Below are positions 14,869 through 24,996 of a DNA stretch of 64,000 nucleotides, piece by piece. Position numbers and translations under genes: made by a program. Within the stretch, counting starts at the first letter, position 1, and each line of letters opens with the position of its first letter. Source of the DNA: Ruminococcus sp. (GTDB lineage: Bacteria > Bacillota > Clostridia > Oscillospirales > Ruminococcaceae); the NCBI GenBank assembly GCA_016290875.1, contig JAEEVL010000005.1, positions 1 to 64,000 on the forward strand. Direction: 5' to 3'. Below the pieces are notes generated by a model. It worked only from the letters and a program-made list of their open reading frames with translations, did no database searches and was not told the DNA's origin.

Positions 14869-17253
14869 ATGGCAAACACAAACCCGACAAATTCAATGAG
14901 ATTCAGAGCCAAGATAGTAATGACGGCTGTGTTCGTAGTGCTCTTCGGAGGAGTTGCTGCGAATTTTTTCAGGATCTCTGTACTTAATAATAAAAAGTAT
15001 CAGGCAATGGCAAACGACCGCCATTTCGGCTCAATAAAAATATCAGCCCACAGAGGTTCGATATATGATGCGAACGGAGCGGTCATAGCGAAGAGTGCTT
15101 CTGTATATAAGGTAATACTCGATCCGTCTTGTTTCAGAGATGAGCTCGTTGAGCTCAGGAAGCGCGTTGACAAGCGTAATTCTGATAAGCAGAGCGGTTC
15201 GTACAAGCCGAGATATGATGAGGAAGGCAAAGAGATAGATGCTCTTCCCGAATCTGTTGATGCTTTCGTTTCAGAAGTAAGCTCAAAGCTCTGTACAAAG
15301 CTCAATATAAAGCCTGAAGATGTTCAGAAAGCTATGGACGCTGATTCACAGTACAGTATGCTCCAGGATCAGGTCGAAAAGCAAGTTGCAGATGAGCTTA
15401 TTTCATACTTTAACCAGTACAACATGATATCACTCTATGTTGAAGAGGACACAAAGAGATACTATCCGCAGAGTGAACTTGCGGCTTCAGTAGTAGGTTT
15501 CACCAATTCGGACGGAAACGGTCTCTACGGTATCGAAGCTAAATACGACGATTATCTTTCCGGCGTTGACGGCAAGACGATCTCAGCAAAGGACTCCAAC
15601 GGAAACGAGCTCCCTTACAAATATTCAAAGACATACGCTGCCAAGAACGGCGACGATGTATATCTTACTATCGACAGCAATATCCAGTTCATCCTTGAAA
15701 AGCATCTTCAGGAAATGGTAAACGACTTCAAGGTAAAGAACCGCGGCTGTGCGATACTTATGAACTGCAAGACCGGTGCTGTATACGGTATGGCTCAGTA
15801 CCCGTCATTTGATCTTAATCAGCCTTACGAGATCTCAGACAAGGTAGTGGCTGAAGAGATAAAGCAGATAACTGACAAAACTGAAGCTGATAAGCGTACC
15901 AAAGAGGAACGCGAGCTCCAGTGGAGAAATAAAGCTCTCACAGAGCGTTACGAGCCTGGTTCGGTATTCAAGGTGCTTACAAGTGCCGCAGCTGCTGAAG
16001 AGAATCTTATAGACTTTGAAAAAAGATATCTCTACTGTGACGGTGCAAAGGCGATCCCCGGAGTACCTAATCCTATCCACTGTCATCAGGAAGGCGGACA
16101 CGATTCACAGACTTTCCAGGAAGCACTTACGAATTCCTGTAACCCTGCCTTTATTGACATCGGCTGGGCACTCGGTGAAGACAAGTTCGTGTATTACTGT
16201 GACGCTTTCGGTCTTTCCGAAACTACTGGCATCGACCTTCCTGCTGAGAGCAGAGGCGATCCCTTTACAAAGGATACGATAAACAAGCTCAATCTTGCTA
16301 CCGGTTCTATCGGACAGGGTGAAACTGTTACTCCTCTTGAGATGATAACAGCTTACTGTGCTGCTGTAAACGGCGGCTATCTCCTTAAGCCTTATGTCGT
16401 AGACAAGGTAGTTGATCAGGAGGGCAATGTAGTTCTCAAGAACGAGAGAACTGTACGCCGTCAGGTAATTTCAGAGGATACTTCAAAGAAGCTTAGAAGC
16501 TGCCTTGAACAGGTCGTAAGCGGAAAGCCTGAGAGCAACGTAGCTATAACAGGTTATTCTATCGGAGGAAAATCCGGTACTTCACAGCGTAAGATGATCA
16601 CAGCTGCAAATGAAGGCGGCGACTGGCGTCAGGCAGAAGATGCTTCAAAGCAGGAATACTGTGCTTCGTATGTATGCTTCACACCGGCTGAGGATCCCGA
16701 GCTTATACTTCTTGTTATGGCAGATATGCCTGATAAGAATATTGAATATTACGGAAGCAAGGTAGCTGTTCCTACTGCAAGAAAGATACTTGAAGAGATA
16801 CTTCCCTATATGAATATGAGTCCGGAGTATACTGAGGAAGAGCTCCGTGACCTTGACGTTAAAATACCGCTTCTCGAGGGTACACTTGATGATGCAACTG
16901 CAACTCTTGACAGCATGGGCATCAAATATGAGAAGGTCGGCAACGGCATAGACGTTGTATCACAGTATCCGCTTACCGGTACAGCCATGGCGAAGACCGG
17001 AACGGTATACTTGTACACCGAAAAAGCAGCAACTCCGGAATATACGGAGGTACCTGATCTGCGGTACGCGGATCTGACGAATGTAAATCAGATCACGGAA
17101 TCATATGCCGTCAATTATTCAACTTCCGGTGCACCGCCGTCCTCTGCAGGGGCGACAGTCGCGAAGCAGAATCTTGAACCGGGAACGCGAGTCCCGAAAG
17201 GAACCGTTATCGAACTGGAATTCAAGCTGCCGGATGTGGCATTCAATGATTAG
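14869..17253 (+). CDS. ftsI: Division-specific penicillin-binding protein with PASTA domains (FtsI/SpoVD class)
   Basis: A class B transpeptidase that cross-links septal peptidoglycan. The 794-residue protein has a membrane anchor (about 14-34), the N-terminal dimerisation region with HRGSIYDANG, and the transpeptidase motifs S365-V-F-K368 (EPGSVFK), SCN (423-425) and KSGT (568-571). Two C-terminal PASTA domains begin at about 668 and 722. KSGT instead of KTGT is a tolerated variant. Location between ftsL and murE matches pbpB/spoVD of Bacillus; which of the two roles it fills cannot be told from sequence. Start ATG 14869 follows AAAGGAG. Confidence 0.95.
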   Translation: MANTNPTNSMRFRAKIVMTAVFVVLFGGVAANFFRISVLNNKKYQAMANDRHFGSIKISAHRGSIYDANGAVIAKSASVYKVILDPSCFRDELVELRKRVDKRNSDKQSGSYKPRYDEEGKEIDALPESVDAFVSEVSSKLCTKLNIKPEDVQKAMDADSQYSMLQDQVEKQVADELISYFNQYNMISLYVEEDTKRYYPQSELAASVVGFTNSDGNGLYGIEAKYDDYLSGVDGKTISAKDSNGNELPYKYSKTYAAKNGDDVYLTIDSNIQFILEKHLQEMVNDFKVKNRGCAILMNCKTGAVYGMAQYPSFDLNQPYEISDKVVAEEIKQITDKTEADKRTKEERELQWRNKALTERYEPGSVFKVLTSAAAAEENLIDFEKRYLYCDGAKAIPGVPNPIHCHQEGGHDSQTFQEALTNSCNPAFIDIGWALGEDKFVYYCDAFGLSETTGIDLPAESRGDPFTKDTINKLNLATGSIGQGETVTPLEMITAYCAAVNGGYLLKPYVVDKVVDQEGNVVLKNERTVRRQVISEDTSKKLRSCLEQVVSGKPESNVAITGYSIGGKSGTSQRKMITAANEGGDWRQAEDASKQEYCASYVCFTPAEDPELILLVMADMPDKNIEYYGSKVAVPTARKILEEILPYMNMSPEYTEEELRDLDVKIPLLEGTLDDATATLDSMGIKYEKVGNGIDVVSQYPLTGTAMAKTGTVYLYTEKAATPEYTEVPDLRYADLTNVNQITESYAVNYSTSGAPPSSAGATVAKQNLEPGTRVPKGTVIELEFKLPDVAFND

Positions 17254-17295
17254 TGTAAATAACAGGAATAAATAAATAATACAGGAGGCGTCGGA

Positions 17296-18732
17296 ATGAA
17301 ATTATATGAACTGCTTGAGAACAATGCTGAAACAAACATCGGAGAAACAGAGATAACATCCGTTACTGACAATACGGCAGAAGTCCGCGAGGGCAGTCTG
17401 TTCATATGTGTCAAGGGACAGAAGTTTGACGGACACAGTGCTGCGGCTGAAATGCTTGAAAAAGGCGCGGCGGCAGTTGTCTGCGAGCACGATCTCGGAC
17501 TCGGAGACAGACAGATAATCACCGACAACTCCCGTAAACTCTACGGAAAGCTCTGTGCTGCGTGGTTCGGACACCCCGAGCGCAAGATAAAGATGATAGG
17601 CGTTACCGGAACAAACGGAAAGACTACTATCACCAACGTTATCAAGCATATACTTATGAATACAGGTCACAAGACCGGTCTCATAGGCACTATACAGAAT
17701 GAGATAGGCAGCGAGGTAATACCTACTGAGAATACCACTCCGAAGACACACGAATTTATGGCTCTGCTTGACAGAATGGTGCGTGAGGGCTGTGAATATG
17801 TTGTAATGGAGGTATCATCTTTCGGACTCGTACAGAACCGTATCGGTTCATCGTGGTTCGGTATAGCTCTCTTCACTAATCTCACTCAGGATCACCTTGA
17901 TTATCACAAGGATATGGAAGACTACTATCAGGCAAAGAAGATGCTCTTTGAGATCTGCGATACAGCCATCTGCAACATCGACGATGACTACGGCAGAAGA
18001 CTCTACGGTGAGATAGGCTGTGACAAACAGACTTTCAGCACAAAGGAGAACGCAAACTTCTATGCTGACGGCATAAAGCTCAAAGCGAGCGGTTCAAGCT
18101 TCTGGTTCTGCAACGAGGGCAAGTCACACTTCGTAAAGACGAGGATACCGGGAATGTTCAACGTCTCGAACCTTACAGCTGCTATGGCAGCCTGCCTTAA
18201 AGCCGGCATACCGCTTGACAAGATAATCTCAGCAGTTGAGAGCTACGGCGGAGTAAAGGGACGCTGCGAGGTAATACCGACCGGCAGAGACTTTACAGTT
18301 ATATGCGACTATGCACATACACCTGATGCTATCGAGAATGTTCTCAGGAGCGTTAAGGAATATGCTTCCGGCAGACTTATCTGCCTGTTCGGCTGCGGCG
18401 GTGACCGTGATGCGGCAAAGCGTCCTAAAATGGCTAAAGCAGCTGCAAAATATGCAGATATGCTCGTCGTTACTTCCGATAATCCTAGAAATGAGGATCC
18501 GGAAGCTATCATCTGCGAGATACTCACAGGTCTTGACGGCAGCGATGTGAAGTACGAAGTTGTCACAGACAGGCGTGAGGCGATATATTATGCCTTGAAA
18601 ATTGCTGAAAAAGGTGATATAATAGTTCTTGCGGGCAAAGGACATGAGGATTATCAGATCCTTGCCGGTGGAAAACACATACACTTTGATGAGCGCGAGG
18701 TAGTTGCAGAGGGCTTGAAGCTTCTCAGCTGA
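17296..18732 (+). CDS. murE: UDP-MurNAc-tripeptide synthetase MurE
   Basis: Adds the third amino acid to UDP-MurNAc-L-Ala-D-Glu. The 478-residue product has the ATP loop GVTGTNGKTT (102-111) and the carbamylated-lysine region YQAKKML near 214. The substrate motif DNPR (395-398) is the form that goes with meso-diaminopimelate rather than L-lysine, so the wall is probably A1-gamma DAP type. It follows ftsI by 42 bases with AGGAGG upstream of ATG 17296. mraY follows after a short gap. Confidence 0.97.
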   Translation: MKLYELLENNAETNIGETEITSVTDNTAEVREGSLFICVKGQKFDGHSAAAEMLEKGAAAVVCEHDLGLGDRQIITDNSRKLYGKLCAAWFGHPERKIKMIGVTGTNGKTTITNVIKHILMNTGHKTGLIGTIQNEIGSEVIPTENTTPKTHEFMALLDRMVREGCEYVVMEVSSFGLVQNRIGSSWFGIALFTNLTQDHLDYHKDMEDYYQAKKMLFEICDTAICNIDDDYGRRLYGEIGCDKQTFSTKENANFYADGIKLKASGSSFWFCNEGKSHFVKTRIPGMFNVSNLTAAMAACLKAGIPLDKIISAVESYGGVKGRCEVIPTGRDFTVICDYAHTPDAIENVLRSVKEYASGRLICLFGCGGDRDAAKRPKMAKAAAKYADMLVVTSDNPRNEDPEAIICEILTGLDGSDVKYEVVTDRREAIYYALKIAEKGDIIVLAGKGHEDYQILAGGKHIHFDEREVVAEGLKLLS

Positions 18733-18764
18733 GCGCGAAAAACTAATGGGAGTTGTTGAATAAA

Positions 18765-19802
18765 ATGTCATTCTGGATCATAAATCTGATAGTATCGCTG
18801 GTTTCTTTTGCGCTGGCGGGAGTTTCGGGAATATATCTCGTTCCTTTCCTGCACCGTCTGAAGTTCGGTCAGCCTATAAAGACCAAGGACGGACCGCAGT
18901 GGCACGCAAAAAAGCAGGGTACTCCGACAATGGGCGGATTTATGTTCATAATAGCATCTGTGCTTACAGCGATAGCCGGCTATTGGATATACCGTATGCG
19001 CGGCGGCGTTGACACAACTGACAAGGAAGCACTCAACGGCTTTTACAGAATGATGAGCGTTGTTGCATTCTCAATGCTTTTCGGACTCATCGGATTCATA
19101 GACGACTTCATCAAGGTTGCAAGAAAGAACAACGACGGACTTTCGCCTCTTCAGAAAATGGCTTTCCAGCTTGTTGTTGCGGTAGCATTTCTGTTTGCTC
19201 TTTCAAGATTCGGCTGTGACGGCACACGTATCGATCTTGGATTTGTAAGGACACCTTCACTTGGTATCTTTTACTATCTGCTGATGATACCGGTAATAAT
19301 ATACCTCACAAATGCGGTGAATCTCACGGACGGTGTTGACGGCCTCTGCGGCTCGGTGACATTTGTTGCCATGCTGGTGTTCACAGTCTGCTGTGCTCTT
19401 CTCAGAGAAAACGAGCTCTCGCTCTTTACTATGGCACTCGCAGGCGGATGTCTCGGATTCCTTATCTGGAATCTCAACCCGGCTAAGTGCTTCATGGGAG
19501 ATACAGGCTCAATGTTTCTCGGAGCAGCAGTTACCGGTGTGGGACTTGTACTCCATAATCATCTCCTTATGTTCCTTGTATCTCTTGTGTATATAATTGA
19601 AGCGCTTTCGGTAGTTATACAGGTAAGCTACTTCAAGTACACCAAGAAGAAGTACGGCGAGGGCAGAAGAATATTCAAGATGACTCCTATCCACCATCAC
19701 TTTGAGATGAGCGGATTCAGCGAGTACAAGATAGTGATAACATTTTCAATGACAGGTATGATATTCGGCGTACTGGGAATAATCACATTACTGGTATTCT
19801 GA
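18765..19802 (+). CDS. mraY: Phospho-N-acetylmuramoyl-pentapeptide transferase
   Basis: MraY transfers phospho-MurNAc-pentapeptide to undecaprenyl phosphate, forming lipid I in the membrane. The 345-residue multi-pass protein shows KFGQPIKTKDGPQWHAKKQGTPTMGG, the metal motif FIDDFIKV, NLTDGVDGL, MGDTGSMFLGA and the C-terminal TPIHHHFEMSG, all family hallmarks. Start ATG 18765 is favoured; in-frame TTG codons at 18753 and 18756 lie too close to GGGAG (18748-18752). murD, which often follows mraY, is absent; ftsW comes next. Confidence 0.97.
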   Translation: MSFWIINLIVSLVSFALAGVSGIYLVPFLHRLKFGQPIKTKDGPQWHAKKQGTPTMGGFMFIIASVLTAIAGYWIYRMRGGVDTTDKEALNGFYRMMSVVAFSMLFGLIGFIDDFIKVARKNNDGLSPLQKMAFQLVVAVAFLFALSRFGCDGTRIDLGFVRTPSLGIFYYLLMIPVIIYLTNAVNLTDGVDGLCGSVTFVAMLVFTVCCALLRENELSLFTMALAGGCLGFLIWNLNPAKCFMGDTGSMFLGAAVTGVGLVLHNHLLMFLVSLVYIIEALSVVIQVSYFKYTKKKYGEGRRIFKMTPIHHHFEMSGFSEYKIVITFSMTGMIFGVLGIITLLVF

Positions 19803-19854
19803 GCCTTTAAGGCACGGACATGATCCGGTGTGAACAGTTTGAACGGAGGACGCA

Positions 19855-21135
19855 ATGGCGGAACGCAAAAAGAAAAAACAGGGTGCGGTCAGCACTTTGT
19901 GGAAGACCTTCGTCGGCGAAGGCAGAAACAGTGATATAAGTCTGTCGTTTTTTGCATACGTAATGATACTTCTCGTTGTGGGCATCGTTATGATGTCGTC
20001 TGCGAGCTATGCGTGGGCATACAGCGAAATGGACGGAGACGGTCTCTACTACGCGCGAAATCAGGCAAAAATGGCTGTTATCGGCTTTGGAGCGATGATC
20101 TTCTTCATGAAGATGGACTACCACAATCTTAAAAACATCAAGATACCGGTGATTAAGAAATTCAACATCGCCGGACTTCTCTATGTATTCGCGGCTTTAC
20201 TGCTTGTGCTGGTACTTGCTATCGGTAACGATGAGGGCGGTACCATGGGCGCTAAGCGCTGGCTGACACTCGGACCTATCAACTTCCAGCCGTCTGAGTT
20301 TGCAAAGCTCGCTATCATCGTCTTCTTTGCGTACAATATGGAACGTGACGGCAAGAAGATGAACACCTTCAAGACAGGTATACTCAAATATGCCGGACTT
20401 ATGGCAGTATATGCCCTGCTGCTCTATAAAGAGCCGCACCTTTCCGGTCTTATCCTTATAGTAACTATCTCGATAGCTATGATACTCTGCGGAGGCGCTA
20501 ACAAGAAGCAGTTCGTACTGCTCGGTATAGCCGCTCTTGCACTTGCTGTGATCGTAATTTCATGGCAGGCTCAGATAGAGGACAGCTACGTTTCAAAGCG
20601 TATCAAGTCGTGGAACGATCCATTTGCGGACGTACTTGACGACACATGGCAGACAGCCAACTCAATAATCGCCATAGGCTCAGGCGGAATGTTCGGTCTG
20701 GGACTCGGCAACTCAAGACAGAAATATATGTATCTCCCCGAGACAAAGAACGACTTCGTATTCCCTATAGTATGCGAGGAACTTGGATTCGTGGGAGCAT
20801 TTGCGATAATGATGGTATTCTTCCTTCTGGTAGTCGAGGGCTTCTCGATAGCAGTCCGCTGCAAGGACCGTTTCGGTATGCTCATCGCAGTTGGTATCAC
20901 CACACAGATAGGAATACAGACCGTTCTCAACCTCGCCGTTGTAAGCAACCTCGTACCGAATACCGGTATCAGCCTGCCGTTCTTCAGTTACGGCGGTACG
21001 GCGCTTATAATGCAGCTTGCGGAAATGGGCATCATGCTCAACATCTCGCAGCAGAGGTACTACCCGTCGGATAAGCCGGCGAAAAAGAAAAAACGTGCAG
21101 CAGCTCCTGAAAAAACGGAGCTCACTAATGCGTAA
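19855..21135 (+). CDS. ftsW: SEDS-family glycosyltransferase FtsW/SpoVE
   Basis: SEDS proteins polymerise lipid II into glycan and pair with a class B penicillin-binding protein, here most likely the ftsI product. The 426-residue protein has about ten membrane helices and the motifs GAKRWLTLGPINFQPSEFAKLA and EELGFVGA, plus VPNTGISLPFFSYGGTAL near the end. A Lys-rich cytoplasmic tail follows. Position between mraY and murG matches spoVE of Bacillus. Start ATG 19855 follows CGGAGG. FtsW and SpoVE cannot be separated by sequence alone. Confidence 0.95.
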   Translation: MAERKKKKQGAVSTLWKTFVGEGRNSDISLSFFAYVMILLVVGIVMMSSASYAWAYSEMDGDGLYYARNQAKMAVIGFGAMIFFMKMDYHNLKNIKIPVIKKFNIAGLLYVFAALLLVLVLAIGNDEGGTMGAKRWLTLGPINFQPSEFAKLAIIVFFAYNMERDGKKMNTFKTGILKYAGLMAVYALLLYKEPHLSGLILIVTISIAMILCGGANKKQFVLLGIAALALAVIVISWQAQIEDSYVSKRIKSWNDPFADVLDDTWQTANSIIAIGSGGMFGLGLGNSRQKYMYLPETKNDFVFPIVCEELGFVGAFAIMMVFFLLVVEGFSIAVRCKDRFGMLIAVGITTQIGIQTVLNLAVVSNLVPNTGISLPFFSYGGTALIMQLAEMGIMLNISQQRYYPSDKPAKKKKRAAAPEKTELTNA

Positions 21136-21147
21136 AGGAGCTGTAAT

Positions 21148-22281
21148 ATGAGAGTTCTGATAGCCTGCGGCGGAACGGGTGGACACATAAATCCCGGTAT
21201 CGCTATTGCAGATATGATAAAGGCAAAATATCCGGATGCAGAGTTTCTCTTTGCCGGAACTCCTAAGGGAATGGAGTCAAAGCTCGTCCCGAAGGCTGGT
21301 TACAGGCTTGAAACTATCAAGGTAGCCGGATTTCAGAGAAAGATCTCGCTTGAAAATGTCGGCAGGAACGCAAAGGCGCTTGCATATCTTGCAACTTCCG
21401 GCAAGAGAGCAAAGCAGATAATCAAGGATTTCAAGCCGGATATAGCTATCGGAACAGGCGGATACGCAGCCGGACCTGTTATAAGGAAGGCTGCAAAAAT
21501 GGGTATCCCAACGGCAATCCATGAGCAGAATGCTTACCCGGGCGTTACCAACAGACTTCTCTCAAAGGAAGTTGACTATGTAATGCTCACAGTTATAGAG
21601 GCTCTTGACTATATGGACAAGAGCAAGTTCGAGTACAGCGTTACAGGACTCCCTGTGCGCAGCAACATCAACTCGATAACAAAGGAAGAGGCTCGCAGAA
21701 AGCTCGGCTTCAACGATGACCTGACGATACTTTCGTTCGGCGGAAGTCTTGGTGCCGGCTGTATTAACGAGACAATGGCTGCCGCTATCAAGTGGCACGT
21801 AAAAGAGGGACTGAATATCAACCATATTCACGGTTACGGCGGTATGGGAAAAGATACTTTCCCTAAAGAGATGAAAGAAGCCGGTATTCCGATGAAGTCA
21901 GACAGACTCAGGATAACCGAATACATAAATGATATGGACGTATGTCTTGCAGCGGCTGATGTTGTGATTTGCCGCAGTGGTGCTTCGACTCTTGCAGAGC
22001 TCGAGGCAGCCGGAAGAGCGTCTATACTGATACCTTCGCCGATAGTTGCCGGCAACCACCAGTATCATAATGCTATGGTACTCGGAAAGGGCGGCGCAGC
22101 TGTTGTTATAGAGCAGAAGGATGCTTCACCCGAAAGGCTTATCGCCGAGATAGAGAATTTCCTCAAGACTCCCGGCAAGGCAGATTCAATGGCAGATTGC
22201 GCTAAGAAGCTCTGCGTTGCAGATACCAACGAGCGTGTAATGAAAGTCGTTGAAAAACTCATAGCAAAGGGAAGAAAGTAA
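21148..22281 (+). CDS. murG: UDP-GlcNAc:lipid I N-acetylglucosaminyltransferase
   Basis: MurG adds GlcNAc to lipid I to give lipid II on the inner face of the membrane. The 377-residue GT-B protein opens with VLIACGGTGGHINPG and has IGTGGYAAGPV, HEQNAYPG, LSFGGSLGA, and VICRSGASTLAELEAAGRASILIPSPI for UDP-GlcNAc binding. Start ATG 21148 follows AAGGAGCTG, 12 bases after the ftsW stop codon. Confidence 0.97.
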   Translation: MRVLIACGGTGGHINPGIAIADMIKAKYPDAEFLFAGTPKGMESKLVPKAGYRLETIKVAGFQRKISLENVGRNAKALAYLATSGKRAKQIIKDFKPDIAIGTGGYAAGPVIRKAAKMGIPTAIHEQNAYPGVTNRLLSKEVDYVMLTVIEALDYMDKSKFEYSVTGLPVRSNINSITKEEARRKLGFNDDLTILSFGGSLGAGCINETMAAAIKWHVKEGLNINHIHGYGGMGKDTFPKEMKEAGIPMKSDRLRITEYINDMDVCLAAADVVICRSGASTLAELEAAGRASILIPSPIVAGNHQYHNAMVLGKGGAAVVIEQKDASPERLIAEIENFLKTPGKADSMADCAKKLCVADTNERVMKVVEKLIAKGRK

Positions 22282-22331
22282 CAATAATACACCTTGCAGC
22301 ATAATATAAACAAAGGCTGTGAGGTGGTAAT

Positions 22332-23591
22332 ATGCAGAAATTGATAGTGGAAGGCGGCAGGAAGCTCCGCGGAGAGATAGCTCTCCAGGGAAGCAAGAAC
22401 AGTTCGCTGCCTATAATGGCAGCAGCACTGCTGTGCGGAGAGGAATGTACTCTCAGGAACTGCCCTGCGCTGACCGATGTCTATGCGGCTTCACGCATAC
22501 TCAATTGCGTGGGCTGTCGGTGTATGTTCTCGGGAAATACTGCTGTTGTTGACTCTTCGTCGCTGAGCGGTAATGAGATACCTGAGGAACTTATGCGCGA
22601 AATGCGATCGTCCATAATCTTTATGGGAGCAATGCTCGGACGTACAGGTGAATGTACAGTGAGCGTTCCCGGCGGCTGCGAACTCGGACCTCGTCCGATA
22701 GATATGCACCTTGTCGCTATGAGGAAAATGGGCGTAGATATAACTGACAGCGGAGGGAAGATAGTCTGCCGGGCACGCAAAGGACGCGCGAAAGGCGCCA
22801 AACTGTCCCTCAGCTTTCCATCGGTAGGTGCTACCGAAAACATCATTCTCTGTGCCGTTACGGCTGACGGGGAAACTGTTATAAACAATGCCGCAAGAGA
22901 GCCTGAGATATGCGATCTGTGCGGATTCCTGCGTGCCTGCGGAGCTGATATCAAAGGCGACGGCGGCAGCAGGATTGTCATAAACGGCAGGAAACAGCTT
23001 CACGGCTGCGACTATGCGGTAATGCCGGACAGGATAGCCGGTGCGACATACCTCTCGATGACGGCGGCTGCCGGAGGAGAGATAATACTTACAGAAGCCT
23101 GCGTTCCGGAAATGGAGCCGTTCCTGACGGTGCTCGAACAGACGGGATGCAGTATCTATACCCGCGAGAACAGGATATACCTGCGCAGCGGAACGCGTCT
23201 GAAAGCAGTCAGCGACAGGATAAGGACAATGCCTCATCCCGGATTTCCGACGGATGCACAGGCGGTGCTTATGTCAGCGCTTTCAGCTGCGGATGGCACA
23301 AGTGTATTTGAAGAGAACATCTTCGACTGCCGCTACCGGCATACAGACGCTCTTGTGAAAATGGGAGCAGATATACAAGTGCTTGGTAAAGTGGCGATAG
23401 TTCGCGGAGTGCAGCGGCTTCATGGAGCCAATGCCGAAGCAACTGACCTCAGAGGCGGAGCGGCGATGATATGTGCAGCTCTTTCAGCTGAGGGCACAAG
23501 CGAGATAACGAGAATAGAACATATCGACAGAGGATATGAAAAAATAGAGGACGCGGTCACGGCTCTGGGCGGAAGAATTCGCCGTGTGTGA
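22332..23591 (+). CDS. murA: UDP-N-acetylglucosamine 1-carboxyvinyltransferase
   Basis: MurA transfers enolpyruvate from PEP to UDP-GlcNAc, the first committed wall step. The 419-residue product begins with KLIVEGGRKLRGEIALQGSKN and has the mobile loop GGCELGPRPIDMHL with the catalytic Cys116, so it should be fosfomycin sensitive by family knowledge. PGFPTDAQA and LRGGAAMI further on also fit. Start ATG 22332 follows GAGGTGG. Clostridia often carry two murA genes; whether this is the only copy is not visible here. Confidence 0.96.
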   Translation: MQKLIVEGGRKLRGEIALQGSKNSSLPIMAAALLCGEECTLRNCPALTDVYAASRILNCVGCRCMFSGNTAVVDSSSLSGNEIPEELMREMRSSIIFMGAMLGRTGECTVSVPGGCELGPRPIDMHLVAMRKMGVDITDSGGKIVCRARKGRAKGAKLSLSFPSVGATENIILCAVTADGETVINNAAREPEICDLCGFLRACGADIKGDGGSRIVINGRKQLHGCDYAVMPDRIAGATYLSMTAAAGGEIILTEACVPEMEPFLTVLEQTGCSIYTRENRIYLRSGTRLKAVSDRIRTMPHPGFPTDAQAVLMSALSAADGTSVFEENIFDCRYRHTDALVKMGADIQVLGKVAIVRGVQRLHGANAEATDLRGGAAMICAALSAEGTSEITRIEHIDRGYEKIEDAVTALGGRIRRV

Positions 23592-23609
23592 CCGGGAGAT
23601 GGAGAAGAT

Positions 23610-24800
23610 ATGAAGGACGTTGAAAAAACTGATGTCGAAAGACAGAACAGCAGCAAGCGACTCAGACGACGCAAGCGAAATTTCAATATTTACGCGGCAG
23701 TAGTCGTTTTGCTCGCTGTGACCGTCGGACTAACTATCAGCTATACGTTTCTGTTCAATATAAACGAGATTAAGGTCTCAGGCGAGTCGGATATGTATAC
23801 GGCTGAGCAGATAGTTGACGCTTCTGGTATCAAGGAGGGCGACAATCTTCTGAGACTTGATCCGAAGAAGAGTGAACAGGAGATTCTTGACAAGCTGCTT
23901 TATGTCGAGACTGCGGAAGTTGACAGGGACTTCCCCTCGTCACTTGAGATAACGGTCACAAGATGTGTTCCGGCATACAATATAAGCTATGACAACGGCG
24001 TTCTTCTTGTCAGCAAAAAGGGAAAGATACTTGCCGACAACGGCTTCATTACAGACGGACTTCCGGTGATATACGGCTATGAACCGTCTGTTAAGTTTGC
24101 CGGAAAGTCAGTAGAATCAGGAAATCAGCATAAAGCTGATGCGTTCGGTGAGTTCATGGCAAGCATAGATAAGGAATTTTCATCCGAGATAGCATCAGTA
24201 GATATGAGCGATGAATTCTCGATAGTTGTCAATTACAAGAACGGTATGGTGTTCAGAATGGGCAACTGGAACGATGTCAATTACAAACTTGAACTTGCTT
24301 CCAACGTAATGTCTGATGACAGCGTAAAGGGCAAGAAAGGCTATCTTACGATGGTCGGAGCTAATCAGTGCAGCTTCAGGATGAACAAGACAGGCGACAA
24401 GCTGATAACACCTGAGCAGCCTACAACAGAGCCTAAAACAGATGCTAACGGCAAGCCTATCGACGGTGAGTCGAATCCCGAACAGGAAGCTATCTTCGAG
24501 CATTACAACCAGAACCGTCCGGCAGATCAGCAGCAACAGCAGCAGGATCCCCAGCCTCAGCCCGGTCAGAACGGCGGAAACGACAACAACGCTTACAATA
24601 ACAACAACGAGTATAATAATGGTTATGGCAACGACGGCGGAAACGCTTACGGCAACAATGACTACGCAGACGGTTACAATAACGGCTACGGCAATGATTA
24701 CGGCGGATATGACGCTAACGGCGGTTATGGCGGAGCAGATTACGGAAACGGCTACGGTGGCGGATATGACCAGTATGTAGGCGGAGGACAGAACTATTAA
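23610..24800 (+). CDS. ftsQ: Cell division protein FtsQ/DivIB with Asn/Gly/Tyr-rich tail
   Basis: A bitopic divisome protein acting with FtsL and DivIC. The 396-residue protein has a basic cytoplasmic N-terminus (RLRRRKRNF), one membrane helix (about 29-49) and a POTRA-like domain from INEIKVSGESDMYTAEQIVDASGI. A beta domain extends to about residue 270. Then come a Pro/Gln stretch and a low-complexity tail of some 75 residues (about 320-396) built of Asn, Gly, Tyr and Asp. The tail is not part of ordinary DivIB. Start ATG 23610 is 18 bases after the murA stop. Confidence 0.88.
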   Translation: MKDVEKTDVERQNSSKRLRRRKRNFNIYAAVVVLLAVTVGLTISYTFLFNINEIKVSGESDMYTAEQIVDASGIKEGDNLLRLDPKKSEQEILDKLLYVETAEVDRDFPSSLEITVTRCVPAYNISYDNGVLLVSKKGKILADNGFITDGLPVIYGYEPSVKFAGKSVESGNQHKADAFGEFMASIDKEFSSEIASVDMSDEFSIVVNYKNGMVFRMGNWNDVNYKLELASNVMSDDSVKGKKGYLTMVGANQCSFRMNKTGDKLITPEQPTTEPKTDANGKPIDGESNPEQEAIFEHYNQNRPADQQQQQQDPQPQPGQNGGNDNNAYNNNNEYNNGYGNDGGNAYGNNDYADGYNNGYGNDYGGYDANGGYGGADYGNGYGGGYDQYVGGGQNY

Positions 24801-24892
24801 CAGTAAAACGAACTAAAATTTGTACAAAATGCCATATTAATACGCGCTGTAATTGTCAAATGCGCTGAAATTCAAAAAAATTAATTTCAGAC

Positions 24893-24921
24893 TTGAAATA
24901 AGTAAGAGATTATGATAAAAT
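24893..24921 (+). promoter_or_regulatory. ftsZ promoter
   Basis: TTGAAA (24893-24898), 17 bases, TAAAAT (24916-24921), giving ftsZ its own promoter in addition to readthrough from the cluster. Confidence 0.7.
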
Positions 24922-24996
24922 ATAAAGTGTATTTATAGAGTTATGATAATTTCTTAAAGATAAAATACAGGATAAATATTTTAGGAGGAGTTAAAA

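Noticed and set aside
14769..14987. Small plus-strand frame overlapping the start of ftsI
   Set aside because: It runs out of frame into ftsI and has no family resemblance or good ribosome site.
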